Source: Alphaproteobacteria bacterium (GTDB lineage: Bacteria; Pseudomonadota; Alphaproteobacteria; Geminicoccales; Geminicoccaceae). From it: a stretch of 33,206 nt of DNA. Both the position numbers and the translations under genes were made by a program. The stretch is from contig JALSGP010000004.1 in the NCBI GenBank assembly GCA_026982705.1, positions 1-33,206 of the forward strand, given 5' to 3'. The number at the start of each line of letters is the position of its first letter. The stretch's first letter is position 1. Under the pieces are notes generated by a model. The model had not been told where the DNA came from. It was given only the letters and a program-made list of their open reading frames with translations, and made no database searches. Shown here piece after piece: positions 33,063-33,206 of this stretch.

Positions 33063-33206
33063 TGGGCGGTGCGGTGGCCGTCCCCGCCCGCCGGCATCGC
33101 CCCCATGCGAGGGTACCGGCGGCGGTGGTCGTGGGCGCCTCCACCGGAGGCCCGAGGGCGCTGGCGGAGTTCCTGCGGGCCATGGGCGCACCCGGGATCC
33201 CCGTCT
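33062..33206 (+). CDS. cheB: CheB methylesterase domain without receiver (cut by window edge)
   Basis: Receptor demethylase/deamidase for adaptation; 48 codons are visible. After about 20 Arg/His/Pro-rich residues the protein goes straight into AVVVGASTGGPRALAEFL, the start of the catalytic domain with the nucleophile Ser27 in GASTGG. Classical CheB has about 130 residues of receiver and linker before this point; here that part is missing, and a separate CheY sits directly upstream with a one-base TGATG overlap. The catalytic His and Asp are beyond the window. Confidence 0.85.
   Translation, partial: MGGAVAVPARRHRPHARVPAAVVVGASTGGPRALAEFLRAMGAPGIPV

Overview
The window is very GC-rich, with G or C at nearly every third codon position, and has the gene content of an alphaproteobacterium, probably a Rhodospirillales-like lineage. 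Supporting signs are the short prolyl-tRNA synthetase without an editing insertion, a single LolC/E-type protein beside LolD, GluQ, an MlaA/MlaC pair and chemotaxis genes. No tRNA or rRNA gene, insertion sequence or CRISPR array was seen, so it looks like ordinary, tightly packed chromosome. Many genes are coupled by 1-4 bp overlaps (ATGA, GTGA, TGATG).

Layout. 1-3125: an L-lactate dehydrogenase cut by the left edge, a divergent AhpD-like/nitroreductase pair, and convergent NADP-isocitrate dehydrogenase. 3135-9308, all on the minus strand: a two-component system (response regulator, then kinase), then a periplasmic TTQ amine dehydrogenase operon in the order large subunit, mauE-like, mauD-like, light chain, small monohaem cytochrome c, and finally an unknown Cys-rich protein. 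This order matches aauBEDA plus cytochrome of aromatic amine dehydrogenase rather than the full mau cluster; mauF, mauG, mauC and mauL/M/N are absent. Divergent from the regulator are a secreted four-EF-hand protein and a cytochrome b561. 10669-20429 is mostly housekeeping: a YgfB/YecA protein, a HAD dehalogenase-like hydrolase, proS-lolC-lolD, a THUMP RNA methyltransferase, gluQ, a lipoprotein hydrolase, a small unknown gene, and mlaA-mlaC. 20412-29309 on the minus strand holds ettA, a Kef-type antiporter and a four-gene signalling cassette. 29412-33206 on the plus strand is a chemotaxis operon: a hybrid CheA with receiver, CheW, CheY, and a CheB lacking its own receiver, cut by the right edge.

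The most unusual part is the signalling cassette at 20412-25798. A stand-alone receiver is coupled to a membrane protein whose kinase-like core has lost the phospho-acceptor His and ATP-binding motifs and carries an intact DEDDh 3'-5' exonuclease at its C-terminus. A tiny CbrX-like membrane protein and a CbrA/CrbS-like symporter-histidine kinase follow. No gene in the cassette encodes a DNA-binding output domain, so the nuclease fusion could itself be the output. Other points worth attention are the TTQ operon with an aau-like order but a mixed MADH/AADH light chain, a strong intrinsic terminator in the proS leader, a probable frameshift at the start of the operon cytochrome, and long convergent gene overlaps.
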